34,205 nucleotides of DNA from CAUYUA01 sp963575675 (GCA_963575675.1 CAUYUA010000219.1:1-34205), one strand, 5' to 3'. Positions 16,350 to 24,822 are shown, counted from the stretch's first letter. Notes: a model not told the origin generated them from the letters alone. A program made the numbers and translations.

Positions 16350-17900
16350 TTACTCTTTTTTGTTTCCGCGACGGAGACGCCTCAAAATTGACGGATCCAC
16401 GCCGCCAAGTTTGGTCGCCGACAGCGCGAACAACACCAATCCCGTAATCCCCAATCCCGTCAAAGCCGTCAATTTCACAAACGGCAATGGTGACGACAGC
16501 CAATCCGCGAGCGCATATTCTCCAAATTTCAATCCGACGCCCAGCGCCAAAGCCGCCAACGTCATACGCGGCGCAACGCGGCGCAATCGCGCGTCGGCGG
16601 TGAAGAAACCTCGATGACGGAGCGCCATCGTCAACAAGCCTGCGTTGATCCAAGCCGAAAGCGATGTGCCCAAAGCCAATCCCACTTGCGCCAAAGGCCC
16701 CATCAGCACCAGCTTCAAACCGATATTGGCTCCAACGGCGATCAAAGCAATACGCACCGGCGTCGTGGTGTCTTGTCGCGCGTGAAATCCCGGCGTCAAG
16801 CTGCGGATGACCACAAAGGCCGGAAGCCCCACGGCGTAAGCCATTAACGTATTCGCGGAGGCTGCGGCGTCGGCGGTGGTGAAAGCGCCGCGCTGAAACA
16901 AAATCGTCATGATCGGCTCGGCGGTGGCGATCAGAGCGACAGCCGCTGGAAGCGTTAAGAGCAGCGACATTTCAAGAGCGCGATTTTGTCGGTCCAGAGC
17001 GCCGGTTTCGTCGCCGCTTTTGAGCCGCTTGGCCATTTCGGGCAACAAGACGGTGCCGACGGCGATTCCGATGACTCCAAGAGGCAATTGGTTCAAGCGA
17101 TCTGCATAATAGAGATAGGAAACCGCGCCGGTGGGCAGAAAAGAGGCAATCAAGGTGTCAATGAACAGGTTGATCTGAACCAAGCCGGATCCAAGCGCCG
17201 CCGGGCCTAAAACGCGCAGAAATTTCCGCACGTCGTCGGTCATGCGCGGTCGGCCCAAGGGCGGGTTGATTCCGGCGCGGCGACAGTCCCATAAGAGATA
17301 GACGTATTGAGCGACTCCGGCCAGCAACACGCCCCAGGATAAAGCGTACCCGGCGTTGGGCGTCAGGGGAGCAAGTCCGATCAAGGCTCCGATCAAGCAA
17401 AGATTAAGCAAAATCGGCGCGGCGGCGGCGGCGGCGAAGCGCCCGAGGCTGTTGAGCATCGCGCCCATCAGGGCGACCAAAGAAATGAACAACAGATATG
17501 GAAACGTGATGCGGGTGAACAGCACCGACAAAGGAAAACGAATCGGATCGCCGATGAATCCCGGAGCGAACAGCGTCATGAACCAAGGCATAATCGCCAA
17601 GAATAGGGCGAGCAAGGCGAGCTGCGCCACGAAGAGCGCGGAATAGACGTCTCCGGCGAAGGTTCTGGCTGCGGGACGTCCGTTTCGGACCAGGATTTCA
17701 GAAAACACCGGAACAAACGCGGCGTTGAAGGCTCCTTCGGCGAAGAGCGAACGAAAATGGTTCGGAAGACGAAAGGCGATAAAGAAGGCGTCGGCGATGG
17801 GGCCTGCGCCGAGAATGGCCGCAGTGAGAACGTCGCGAACAAAACCTAAGATGCGGCTGACCAGCGTGAGACCGCCGACCGAAAGAATGGAGCGCAGCAC
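16350..17900 (-). CDS. murJ: Lipid II flippase MurJ
   Basis: The protein has 516 residues from GTG 17900 and is strongly hydrophobic, matching the 14-helix MurJ/MVF family of the MOP superfamily. It exports the peptidoglycan precursor lipid II across the inner membrane. Family hallmarks are visible at the N-terminus: VGGLTLVSRILGFVRDVL (helix 1 with its arginines), GAGPIADAFFIAFRLPN and FAEGAFNAAFVPVF. Later come the SYLYYADRLNQLPLG and RGAFT segments. The frame is open to 18107, but that extension is proline- and arginine-rich, overlaps the SRPBCC gene, and is not part of the family. The start chosen has GGGA ten bases upstream. The gene follows the SRPBCC gene by 112 bases and may belong to the same leftward transcript. 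Confidence 0.95.
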   Translation of the reverse strand: MLRSILSVGGLTLVSRILGFVRDVLTAAILGAGPIADAFFIAFRLPNHFRSLFAEGAFNAAFVPVFSEILVRNGRPAARTFAGDVYSALFVAQLALLALFLAIMPWFMTLFAPGFIGDPIRFPLSVLFTRITFPYLLFISLVALMGAMLNSLGRFAAAAAAPILLNLCLIGALIGLAPLTPNAGYALSWGVLLAGVAQYVYLLWDCRRAGINPPLGRPRMTDDVRKFLRVLGPAALGSGLVQINLFIDTLIASFLPTGAVSYLYYADRLNQLPLGVIGIAVGTVLLPEMAKRLKSGDETGALDRQNRALEMSLLLTLPAAVALIATAEPIMTILFQRGAFTTADAAASANTLMAYAVGLPAFVVIRSLTPGFHARQDTTTPVRIALIAVGANIGLKLVLMGPLAQVGLALGTSLSAWINAGLLTMALRHRGFFTADARLRRVAPRMTLAALALGVGLKFGEYALADWLSSPLPFVKLTALTGLGITGLVLFALSATKLGGVDPSILRRLRRGNKKE

Positions 17901-18012
17901 TCGATAGCCATCCCGTGGAAAAAGCAAAGCGAAAGCCAAAAAGCATCGGCGCGCGATCGTTCCGAAGGCGCGCGTTTGCTTGTATCTTAGGCGCGGCGCG
18001 GCGTCACATGCT

Positions 18013-18516
18013 TTACGGTCGATTCGTTGTGGGCGCTGCGGATTTTTCAGTGGATGTGTCGTTAAAGACGATGGGGAAGGAATTTTCGGCGCGCTGCTTA
18101 AGAGCAAGGTTCATGGCTTCGAATCCTCGGCGGGTGTTTTCCAACAGGCCGGGCAACAGCATCGGGGCCAGCACGCCGGAGAAATGCGCGGCTTGTTGGC
18201 GCACGCGGCATCGTTCGGCGGCGAGCGGCTCGATGACGAAGCTGTGCTCGCCGTCGAGCATGCCTGGAGCCAACACCTGGCCTCGCCAGCTTAATTCACG
18301 TCCGCGCCGCACCTTCAGCAAGCGGGTGTGAATGGCGATTGCGGGGTGTCCGGGAGTCGCGATGTGAATGGTCAAACGGGCGCCGCGTCGAATTTTTCCT
18401 TCGACGCTGGTGATGAAAGGATTCCATTCCGGATACGAAACAAAATCGCATAAGACGCCCCACACGCGCTCCGCAGACGCCGCGATTTCGACGGTGGCGT
18501 CAAGGAGTTCGCTCAT
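18013..18516 (-). CDS. SRPBCC (START/Bet v1-like) ligand-binding protein
   Basis: This is a 167-residue single-domain protein. The N-terminus has the typical helix-grip opening: VEIAASAERVWGVLCDFVSY, then PEWNPFI (about residues 9-35). The C-terminal long helix (LLENTRRGFEAMNLALKQ, about 134-151) closes the hydrophobic pocket. It belongs to the polyketide cyclase/dehydrase-like SRPBCC group, whose members bind hydrophobic small molecules; the ligand cannot be inferred. The ATG at 18516 overlaps the stop codon of the macrodomain gene (ATGA), so translation of the two is probably coupled. The frame extends upstream to 18579 but the overlap and the homology favour MSELLDATV as the start. Confidence 0.85.
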   Translation of the reverse strand: MSELLDATVEIAASAERVWGVLCDFVSYPEWNPFITSVEGKIRRGARLTIHIATPGHPAIAIHTRLLKVRRGRELSWRGQVLAPGMLDGEHSFVIEPLAAERCRVRQQAAHFSGVLAPMLLPGLLENTRRGFEAMNLALKQRAENSFPIVFNDTSTEKSAAPTTNRP

Positions 18517-19133
18517 CTCGCGACGCGAATCCGTTGGAGATGAGTTTGTAGCAGCTCTTCGGTTTCGGTGTCGAAACAAACCAGGCGAACCTCTTGGACA
18601 AGCGAGTCGTGGTCGGACGATAACTCGTCCAAAACCGCAGCGACGGCGATCGCGGCGGCGCGTTCTCGTGGAAAACCATAGACTCCGGCGCTGATGGCTG
18701 GAAAGGCCAAACTGCGGATGGCGTGTTCTCGGGCGGTCGACAGCGCGGCGCGATAGCAGCTTTCCAGCAGTCGGTCTTCATCTTTGTCGCCGCCGCGCCA
18801 CACTGGGCCGACGCAGTGGATGATGCGACGTAGGTTCGGACAATTTTCGGTCAATTGGTGAGCGCCGGTGATTCGGCATTCTCCGGTGGGACAGCCGCCG
18901 AATCGATTCAGCTCTTTTTGAAGGCCGGGTCCGGCGGCGCGGTGGATGGCGCCGTCGACTCCGCCTCCGCGCAGCAGAGCGTTGTTGGCGGCGTTGATGA
19001 TCGCTTCAACGTTCTGGCGAGTTATGTCGCCGCGAACGACGTGAATTCGCTCGATCGTCGTTATCGTTACGGCGTCAAGGTTCAAGGACGTTTCTATGGC
19101 TTCATCGGAAGGCGTGGTCAGGGATATGGGCAC
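18513..19133 (-). CDS. Macrodomain protein (O-acetyl-ADP-ribose deacetylase type)
   Basis: The 206-residue protein from GTG 19133 is a single MacroD-type macrodomain. Visible motifs are GDIT (35-38), INAANNALLRGGGVDGAIH (46-64, the ADP-ribose catalytic loop with the Asn and Asp of the active group), GECRITGAH (84-92), IIHCVGPVW (104-112) and the phosphate loop FPAISAGVYGFP (144-155). The family removes acetyl from O-acetyl-ADP-ribose or hydrolyses ADP-ribose linked to acidic side chains. GGGGA lies five bases before the GTG; the frame is open to 19253 but the extra residues look non-homologous. It is the first gene of a leftward group and overlaps the SRPBCC gene by four bases. Confidence 0.9.
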   Translation of the reverse strand: MPISLTTPSDEAIETSLNLDAVTITTIERIHVVRGDITRQNVEAIINAANNALLRGGGVDGAIHRAAGPGLQKELNRFGGCPTGECRITGAHQLTENCPNLRRIIHCVGPVWRGGDKDEDRLLESCYRAALSTAREHAIRSLAFPAISAGVYGFPRERAAAIAVAAVLDELSSDHDSLVQEVRLVCFDTETEELLQTHLQRIRVAR

Positions 19134-19515
19134 CGTTTCCCCGTAGGCTGAAGCGATTGGTTTTTGACACCTTCTGTTTTTGACGATGGGGACGATGACG
19201 AACGTCTTTGACGACGGCTGAGCCTTCGTCGCAAGAGACCGCGAATTTTGCACAGATTAGCGGTCGCGCCAAGCGCTTGGTGAGGGCGTTGGGCGATTGG
19301 ATCAAGAGGGTGTGGCTTTCGATTTTTTATTCGTAAAAAATATGTAAAAGACTCATAAAAAATAAGTGGGATCAGGGACTGCGCTCTTCGACCCATGTAA
19401 TTTTTAAAGGATGCTCCAAGAAAATTGAGTGTGGTCGGTTTCTTGCATTCTTCGCGTAGCTGAGGCACCTTTTGTCGTCGAACGGCGGGAGCCAAGCGGA
19501 AGGGCGCGTATCAAG
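19134..19515. other. Intergenic region between divergent macrodomain and PAS genes
   Basis: The middle (about 19320-19370) is very AT-rich and probably carries promoters for both directions, but no clear -35/-10 pair stands out. A degraded piece of the modular repeat lies at 19368-19394. Confidence 0.4.
19368..19394 (+). repeat. Degraded fragment of the modular hairpin repeat (SL1 region)
   Basis: GGGATCAGGGACTG (19368-19381) matches the GGGTCCAGGGACTG opening of the copies at 5731, 12278 and 34153, and is likewise preceded by an A-run. The rest of the unit is missing or unrecognisable. Confidence 0.4.
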
Positions 19516-20019
19516 ATGAGTCGGCCATCGTTGGTGGATACAAGGCTGTCGGGGTTGTGCGACTTGTGGGAAGAAAAACGGGCGGGGCGCTCAATGCCGG
19601 ATCGCGCCGATTTCGATCCCTCGATCCTGAAGCCTTGGTTGGGAAACCTGATCTTGATCGATGTCGAACCCAACGGCGTTTTTCGTTATCGTCTTTACGG
19701 CAGCGTTTTCGTCTCGCGATTTGGCGTGGAGATGACCAACCGCACAATCGATCAGTTGGCGCCGGCGGAGTGCGAGGCAATTCGGCGCGACTACGAGTCG
19801 GTGGTGACGACTCGGTTGCCGTCTTCGCGGCTGTACACCAGTCATTTCGACATCATCGACGTTAATCGGCGCTTGAGCATTCAACGTGAGGAAACTTGGG
19901 AGCGGTTGGTTCTGCCTCTGACCAACGGGCGCTCCGGCGGCGGTCTTGAAAGCGCGGGTGTTGAAAGCGTCGATCTGTTGATGGTGGCTGCGTATGAGTT
20001 ATCCAATGTGGATGAATGA
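19516..20019 (+). CDS. PAS_5-type PAS domain protein
   Basis: The 167-residue protein matches the single-domain PAS_5 group common in Rhodospirillales. A helical start (LCDLWEEKRAGRSMPDRADFDP, split around residues 14-35) is followed by LKPWLGNLILIDVE, then FRYRLYGSVFVSRFG (about 56-70) and a sheet region ending LVLPL. No output domain is attached, so it may act as a sensor partner or scaffold. ATG 19516 is chosen because homology starts just after it; the frame runs back to 19429 without a family match. The ribosome binding site is weak (GGAAGG lies too far upstream). The last codons lie inside a tandem repeat that continues downstream. Confidence 0.75.
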   Translation: MSRPSLVDTRLSGLCDLWEEKRAGRSMPDRADFDPSILKPWLGNLILIDVEPNGVFRYRLYGSVFVSRFGVEMTNRTIDQLAPAECEAIRRDYESVVTTRLPSSRLYTSHFDIIDVNRRLSIQREETWERLVLPLTNGRSGGGLESAGVESVDLLMVAAYELSNVDE

Positions 20020-20095
20020 TTCGGGCGGATGGAATGATTCATGCGGATGAATGATTCGATGTGGATGAATGATTCGATGTGGACGGACTGATTCG
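20006..20095. repeat. Tandem repeat, five units of 17-19 bp
   Basis: Units with consensus atgtggatgaatgattcg lie at 20006-20023, 20024-20040, 20041-20058, 20059-20076 and 20077-20095. Units 1 and 4 are identical; units 2 and 5 are diverged. Unit 1 contains the stop codon of the PAS gene. There are no spacers, so this is not a CRISPR array. Confidence 0.9.
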
Positions 20096-20187
20096 ATAAA
20101 GCGATCTTTAATCATTCCGGCGTATGCGTATTTGAATTTCCGAATAAAAAAACAGCCAAACGACGAGCCAACCAACGACGGGCGATT

Positions 20188-20985
20188 ATGCAGAGCGAAC
20201 GAGATGCGGAGTCGGACAAACAGGCGTGCGATTCGACGATAGAGCGCCAAGCTTCAATTCCCAATCAAGGATTGGTGGCGCGCAATCTCGGAAAACGTTT
20301 CAAGCGCCGACCGGTGTTGAACGACGTCAGCGTTTCTGTTCAGCGTGGCGAGGCGGTGGGGTTGCTGGGGCCGAACGGCGCCGGAAAAACCACCTGTTTT
20401 TACATCATCACCGGCTTGATTTCCGCCGATTACGGCAACATCTATATCGATGGTCAGGAGATCACCTCTTTGCCGATGTATCGTCGCGCTCGTTTGGGCG
20501 TGGGGTATCTGCCGCAAGAAGCCTCGATCTTTCGCGGCATGACCGTGGAAGGCAATATTCGCTCTGTGTTGGAGGTGGTCGAGAAAAATCGCGACGTGCG
20601 AGAGGCGATGCTTGACGAGTTGTTGGCGGAATTTTCAATTTCTCATCTGCGGCGCGCGCCCGCTTTGGCGCTCTCCGGCGGCGAACGCCGTCGTTGCGAG
20701 ATCGCGCGCGCTTTGGCTTCCCGTCCGCACTTTATGTTGCTCGACGAGCCGTTGGCCGGAATCGATCCGATCGCCGTGAGCGACATTCGTGAGCTGATCA
20801 GTCATTTGCGCAATCGCGGCATCGGCGTTCTGATTACAGATCATAATGTGCGGGAAACGCTCGACATCGTTGATCGAGCGTATATTCTGCACGATGGGGT
20901 GGTGTTGATGGAAGGCGAGCCGAAGGAAATTGTGGCGCATAAAGATGTTCGGCGCGTGTATCTCGGCGAGAGTTTTAGTCTATAA
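20188..20985 (+). CDS. lptB: LPS export ABC ATPase LptB
   Basis: The 265-residue ATPase has Walker A GPNGAGKTT (61-69), Q-loop YLPQEASIFRGM (Gln110), signature LSGGERRR (162-169), Walker B FMLLDEPLAGIDP (182-194) and switch ITDHNVRETL (His219). The sequence GYLPQEASIFRGMTV and the DEPLAGIDPIAV segment are diagnostic for LptB, which powers lipopolysaccharide extraction from the inner membrane with LptFG. The N-terminal 25 residues are longer than usual; internal starts near GLVARN (about 20271-20278) are possible. It leads the conserved lptB-rpoN-hpf-ptsN block, but the usual lptC and lptA genes are not upstream; a PAS gene and a tandem repeat are there instead. Confidence 0.94.
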   Translation: MQSERDAESDKQACDSTIERQASIPNQGLVARNLGKRFKRRPVLNDVSVSVQRGEAVGLLGPNGAGKTTCFYIITGLISADYGNIYIDGQEITSLPMYRRARLGVGYLPQEASIFRGMTVEGNIRSVLEVVEKNRDVREAMLDELLAEFSISHLRRAPALALSGGERRRCEIARALASRPHFMLLDEPLAGIDPIAVSDIRELISHLRNRGIGVLITDHNVRETLDIVDRAYILHDGVVLMEGEPKEIVAHKDVRRVYLGESFSL

Positions 20986-21072
20986 CCCCAGTCGGTTATT
21001 TCGGTCTTCAGAGCCGGTCGCGATCGGCTTGCGTTTTGACTTCACCTAACGCAATACAGAGTGGTTCTCCCC

Positions 21073-22643
21073 ATGGCGCTTTCCCAACGTCTTGATATTC
21101 GACAATCCCAGACGCTGGTCATGACGCCCCAGTTGCAACAGGCCATTAAGCTGCTGCAACTGTCGAACATGGAGCTGTCCGATTTTATTGATCGAGAAAT
21201 CGAACAGAATCCGTTGCTGGAGCGTGACGACGGCAACAATGGCCCTCCGCCGAATTCGAAGAGCGTCGCGGCGCTTCAGAGGAAGCCCGCCTCCGCCGCC
21301 TTCCGGAGAAGTCGGGTCTTCGGTTTGATCAGGCGTCGCCGGAGCCGCGCGACGTTCATGATTTCGCCACCAGCGATCGCTTGGTCGGCAGCGGGTCCGA
21401 CGCGCCGCTCGATACGGATTTCGAAAATGTGTGGACCAACGGCGGTCCCGGCGAAAGCGGCGCCGGAAGCGACGAACAGATGGGGTCGTGGACGAGTCGC
21501 GGCGGCGGAACCAATTTCGAAGACGACAACAGCAATTTCGAAAATTATGTGTCGGGAGAGGTCACGCTGCGTGATCATCTGATCGGGCAGCTCAATGTCG
21601 ACGTCGTTGATCCGGTGGAGCGCGCAATCGGTTTGGCGCTGATAGATCAGCTCGACGCCGCAGGGTACATCAACGCCAATCTGGAAGAATTGGCCGAACA
21701 GCTCGGTTGCTCCTTGGCCCGAGTCGAAATGATGCTCGCTTTGTTGCAGCACTTCGACCCTCCCGGCGTGTTTGCGCGCTCTTTGGCGGAATGTCTGGCC
21801 TTCCAATTGCGCGAGCGCAATCGTTTGGACCCGGCGATGGTGACGTTGTTGGGGCGACTCGATCTGGTGGCCGAGCGCAATTTGCCCGCGTTGGTCAAAG
21901 CCTGCGGAGTCGACGCCGCCGATATCGCCGATATGGTGGCCGAAATCAAGGCGCTGAATCCTAAACCGGCGCTGATTTTCGATCATACGCCGGCGCAGCT
22001 TGTTACGCCGGACATTATTATGCGGCCGCAGCAAGGCGGTGGGTGGTTGATCGATCTTAATCCCGACACCTTGCCGCGCGTTTTAGTCGATCAACGCTAC
22101 TTTGCGCGCGTCAGTGGCGAAGCGCGCAATAAAGCAGAGAAAGACTACATCACCGAGCGATTCAACTCGGCAAACTGGCTGGTCAAATCGCTGCACCAAC
22201 GAGCGACCACTATTTTGAAAGTCGCCGTCGAGATCGTTCGGCAGCAAGACGCCTTCTTCCTGCGTGGCGTGCAGCACCTTAAACCACTCGTTCTTCGCGA
22301 CATTGCCGAAGAAGTCGGGATGCACGAGTCGACCATCAGTCGAGTCACGACCAACAAGTTCATGTCGACTCCGCGCGGCGTTTTCGAGCTGAAGTATTTC
22401 TTCAGCGCTTCGATTCAGGGCGCCGGAGGGTGCGCCGCTCACTCCGCAGAGGCCGTGCGCTTCCGAATCAAGGCTCTGATCGATGCGGAATCCAGCGACG
22501 ACGTGCTTTCAGACGATCGAATCGTCGAGATTCTGCGAGAGGATGGGATCGAGATTGCACGGCGAACCGTTGCCAAGTATCGTGAGGCTATGCGCATTCC
22601 GTCTTCGGTTCAGCGCCGGCGTCAGAAAACGATGCGGCTTTGA
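21073..22643 (+). pseudogene. rpoN: RNA polymerase sigma-54 factor RpoN, frameshifted as read
   Basis: Region I is intact from ATG 21073: MALSQRLDIRQSQTLVMTPQ, then LQQAIKLLQLSNMEL with the glutamine-rich activator-responsive helix. This frame then loses similarity. The core-binding and DNA-binding regions continue in the frame one base back, from about 21240 to the stop at 22643. They include the HTH near VGMHESTISRVTTNKF and the RpoN box ARRTVAKYRE. The second frame is open only from 21228, so the shift lies between 21228 and about 21300, in the poorly conserved acidic linker. One missing base would restore a protein of about 522 residues, the normal size. I see no slippery heptamer. A sequencing or assembly error, or a recent mutation, are the likeliest causes, since the rest is well preserved. 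It lies between lptB and hpf. Confidence 0.85.
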
Positions 22644-22710
22644 ATTCGAGTTGCTACAGAAGATGATGCGCGTGAATCGTTTGTGGTGTGGGGGGCGTTC
22701 TTCCTCTCAA

Positions 22711-22750
22711 CAAGAGGTTTCTCTTGATGGCAAGAGTTTTCTCTTGATGG
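22711..22750. repeat. Tandem pair of 20-bp units, each a small hairpin
   Basis: Caagaggtttctcttgatgg (22711-22730) is followed by a copy with a single change (22731-22750). Each contains CAAGAG and CTCTTG as a perfect 6-bp stem. It lies in the rpoN-hpf gap, about 60 bases before the hpf promoter. Confidence 0.85.
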
Positions 22751-22811
22751 AGCGAATGGGCGGTCTCCCGGCAGAAACCCGATGCGGTGAGAACAAGAGA
22801 CGCAGGACGGC

Positions 22812-22841
22812 TTGACAAAATCCGAAGCGCGCGACTATGTT
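22812..22841 (+). promoter_or_regulatory. sigma70-type promoter for hpf
   Basis: TTGACA (22812-22817) and TATGTT (22836-22841) are separated by 18 bases. The start would be near 22848, giving a leader of roughly 90 bases. It implies that hpf and ptsN can be expressed independently of rpoN. Confidence 0.55.
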
Positions 22842-22939
22842 GTCAACGTTATGAAGTCGCGCGCGGCGTTTGGTCACTTCGTCAGCGTTTTGCGCTTATC
22901 CAGTTTTCCTGTGGGTCAAGAGTCCGGACACAATAAAAC

Positions 22940-23557
22940 ATGCACCTAACCGTCAAAGGCAAGCAGCTTGACGTGGGCGATGCGTTGCGCAGCCACGTTG
23001 CGGATACCCTGCAAAACGCAGTGGCCAAATATTTTGGTCACTCGATTGAGGCCAACGTGGTGTTCTCGCGTGAGGCGCATCTGTTCCGAGCCGACATCTC
23101 GGTTCACGCCGGGCGCGGAATCATGGTGCAGAGCATCGGTGAGGATCAGGACGCATACGTCGCGTTCGACGCCGCATGCGACAAGATCGCCAAGCGTCTG
23201 CGTCGTTACAAACGCCGTTTGCGCGATCACCATGCCAGCGCCGAAGTCGCCGTTCTCCGTTCCGCCGAGCAACTGCACGCGCGTCACACCATCATCGAGG
23301 CCGAGGCCGAGGATCATCACGACGAGCACGCTCATGACCAGGCGCCCGCCGGTCATCAGCCTGTCATCATCGCCGAGATGACCACGCACATCGAAGTTCT
23401 CACCGTGGGCGAAGCCGTCATGCGTATGGAGCTGGCTGATTTGCCTGCTCTGATGTTCCGCAACCGTTCCCATCTCGGCCTCAATATGGTGTATCGTCGC
23501 GCAGACGGAAACATCGGTTGGGTCGATCCCCCGGGAAGCTCGGGATCCGGTTCGTGA
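22940..23557 (+). CDS. hpf: Long-form ribosome hibernation-promoting factor
   Basis: The 205-residue protein has the two-domain layout of long HPF. The N-terminal S30AE/YfiA domain (residues 1-100) begins MHLTVKGKQLDVGDALRSHV and has the basic KRLRRYKRRLRDHH helix end. A histidine- and acid-rich linker (about 115-140) follows. The C-terminal dimerisation domain (about 148-197) carries VGEAVMRMELADLPALMFRN and ends in GWVDP. Long HPF binds the 30S decoding region and joins 70S ribosomes into inactive 100S dimers in stationary phase. It sits in its usual place between rpoN and ptsN, and has its own promoter candidate. Confidence 0.96.
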   Translation: MHLTVKGKQLDVGDALRSHVADTLQNAVAKYFGHSIEANVVFSREAHLFRADISVHAGRGIMVQSIGEDQDAYVAFDAACDKIAKRLRRYKRRLRDHHASAEVAVLRSAEQLHARHTIIEAEAEDHHDEHAHDQAPAGHQPVIIAEMTTHIEVLTVGEAVMRMELADLPALMFRNRSHLGLNMVYRRADGNIGWVDPPGSSGSGS

Positions 23558-23588
23558 AGGCGTCCGTAATTTATGCGCCGATGCCGTC

Positions 23589-24035
23589 ATGAATGATCTG
23601 ATCTCGCCGCGCGGCATTATCGCCAATCTTAAGGTCGGCAGTAAAAAGCAAGCCCTTCAAGAGCTTGCTCGCCGCGCGGCGGAGCTCACCGGAGAGTCCG
23701 ATCGCGTCATCCTCGACGTGCTTTTGGAGCGTGAACGTCTCGGAACAACAGGCGTCGGACACGGAATCGCTATTCCTCACGGAAAACTCCCCAGACTAAA
23801 ACAAGTGCTCGGCCTATTCGCCCGGCTTGATCGACCGATTGATTTCGACGCCATAGACGAGCAGCCGGTTGATCTATTGTTTCTTTTGTTGGCTCCGGAA
23901 AACGCCGGAGTGAATCATCTGAAGGCGTTGGCGCGGGTTTCCCGTTTGCTGCGCGACGGCGTGATGTGTGAGAGGTTGCGTGGGTGTGCTTCCGCCGACG
24001 CCATTTTCGTTTTGTTGACCGGAAACGGAACGTGA
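23589..24035 (+). CDS. ptsN: Nitrogen-regulatory PTS EIIA protein PtsN
   Basis: The 148-residue protein is a complete PTS EIIA-2 type domain. The phosphorylated histidine is His64 in GIAIPHGKL, preceded by TTGVGHG. The LLERERLGTTG segment and the LFLLLAPENAGVNHLKALARVSRLL helix region are typical of EIIA-Ntr. It accepts phosphate from NPr in the PTS-Ntr chain and regulates potassium transport and stress functions rather than importing sugar. The gene starts 31 bases after hpf and closes the block; its stop codon falls in the loop of a strong terminator hairpin. Confidence 0.95.
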   Translation: MNDLISPRGIIANLKVGSKKQALQELARRAAELTGESDRVILDVLLERERLGTTGVGHGIAIPHGKLPRLKQVLGLFARLDRPIDFDAIDEQPVDLLFLLLAPENAGVNHLKALARVSRLLRDGVMCERLRGCASADAIFVLLTGNGT

Positions 24036-24063
24036 TAAGACGTTTTGTTTTCGGTTTTTTTTT
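24018..24063 (+). terminator. Intrinsic terminator overlapping the ptsN stop codon
   Basis: A 15-bp stem (24018-24032 with 24041-24055) pairs fully if three G-U wobbles are allowed. The loop tgataaga (24033-24040) contains the ptsN stop codon. Eight T follow directly (24056-24063). It closes the rpoN-hpf-ptsN transcript. Confidence 0.85.
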
Positions 24064-24093
24064 GCTTTTTTGAGATTCGGGGGGATTTTTCTT

Positions 24094-24822
24094 TTGCCTG
24101 CGATTCGAACCGTTGAGCCGCAGCGGAGCCGGGGATGGCTTCGCGCCGGGTGGGATGATGTGTCTCAGGCGTCTTCTGTCAGCCTCAGTTACGGGGGGTG
24201 GGTGGTTTTCGCTTGTTTCCTTTTATTGTTCGGAGTCATTCGGGCGGGGTATTTGTCTTTGGTGTTTCCGGTGTTGGCTGGGTTGATTTTGGCGGCGCCG
24301 TTTTTGATGGTTGGGTGTTATCCGATTAGTTTGTGTTTTGAGCGTAAACAGCCGGCGACGTTGGAGGCGGTGACGGAGATGGTTCGTCTGCGCGGTCGGG
24401 CGTTGGGGGTTTTGGGTGGTTTGACGGCTGTGGTGTTTGTGGTTTGGATTTGGGGTTCTTTGGCGTTGTACGCGCTGCATTTTTCGGGGGCTGAGGCGAT
24501 TTTGCGAGGAGCGTCTTGGTCGGTTTTGACATCTTTTTTTGTGAGTGAATTGGTTTTCGGCTGGATTTTGTATATGGGGATTTTTGCGCTGACGGCGATT
24601 TCCTTACCGTTTTTGGTGGAGCGCGGAGGTGATTGGCGTGAGGCGGTTGCGGTGAGTTGGGCTGTTGTCCGGCGGAATCCGTGGACGATGACGGTATGGG
24701 GCGCGTGGGTTGCGATGTTTGTGATGTCGGGGGTCTTGACGGCGGTGTTTGGCTTGGCGATGGCTTTGCCCTTGGTGGGGTATGCGTCGTGGCGAGCGTA
24801 TCGGGATTTGGTTGGCCCTTGA
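24094..24822 (+). CDS. DUF2189 integral membrane protein
   Basis: The 242-residue protein has the start IRTVEPQRSRGWLRAGWDDV, then a series of about six hydrophobic spans (near 33-50, 55-75, 105-130, 145-175 and 205-235). This matches the DUF2189 family, whose function is unknown. TTG 24094 is chosen because GGGGGGA ends eight bases upstream; TTG 24070 is also in frame. The gene is unusually rich in G and T on its coding strand, with many T-ending codons, unlike its neighbours. The terminator after ptsN suggests that it has its own promoter. Confidence 0.8.
   Translation: MPAIRTVEPQRSRGWLRAGWDDVSQASSVSLSYGGWVVFACFLLLFGVIRAGYLSLVFPVLAGLILAAPFLMVGCYPISLCFERKQPATLEAVTEMVRLRGRALGVLGGLTAVVFVVWIWGSLALYALHFSGAEAILRGASWSVLTSFFVSELVFGWILYMGIFALTAISLPFLVERGGDWREAVAVSWAVVRRNPWTMTVWGAWVAMFVMSGVLTAVFGLAMALPLVGYASWRAYRDLVGP

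Noticed and set aside
20006..20095. Short regularly spaced repeats as a CRISPR array
   Set aside because: The units are contiguous, with no unique spacers, and no cas gene is in the window.
21228..21300. Programmed -1 frameshift in rpoN
   Set aside because: I see no slippery heptamer or following pseudoknot, and programmed shifting is not known for this gene; error or mutation is simpler.
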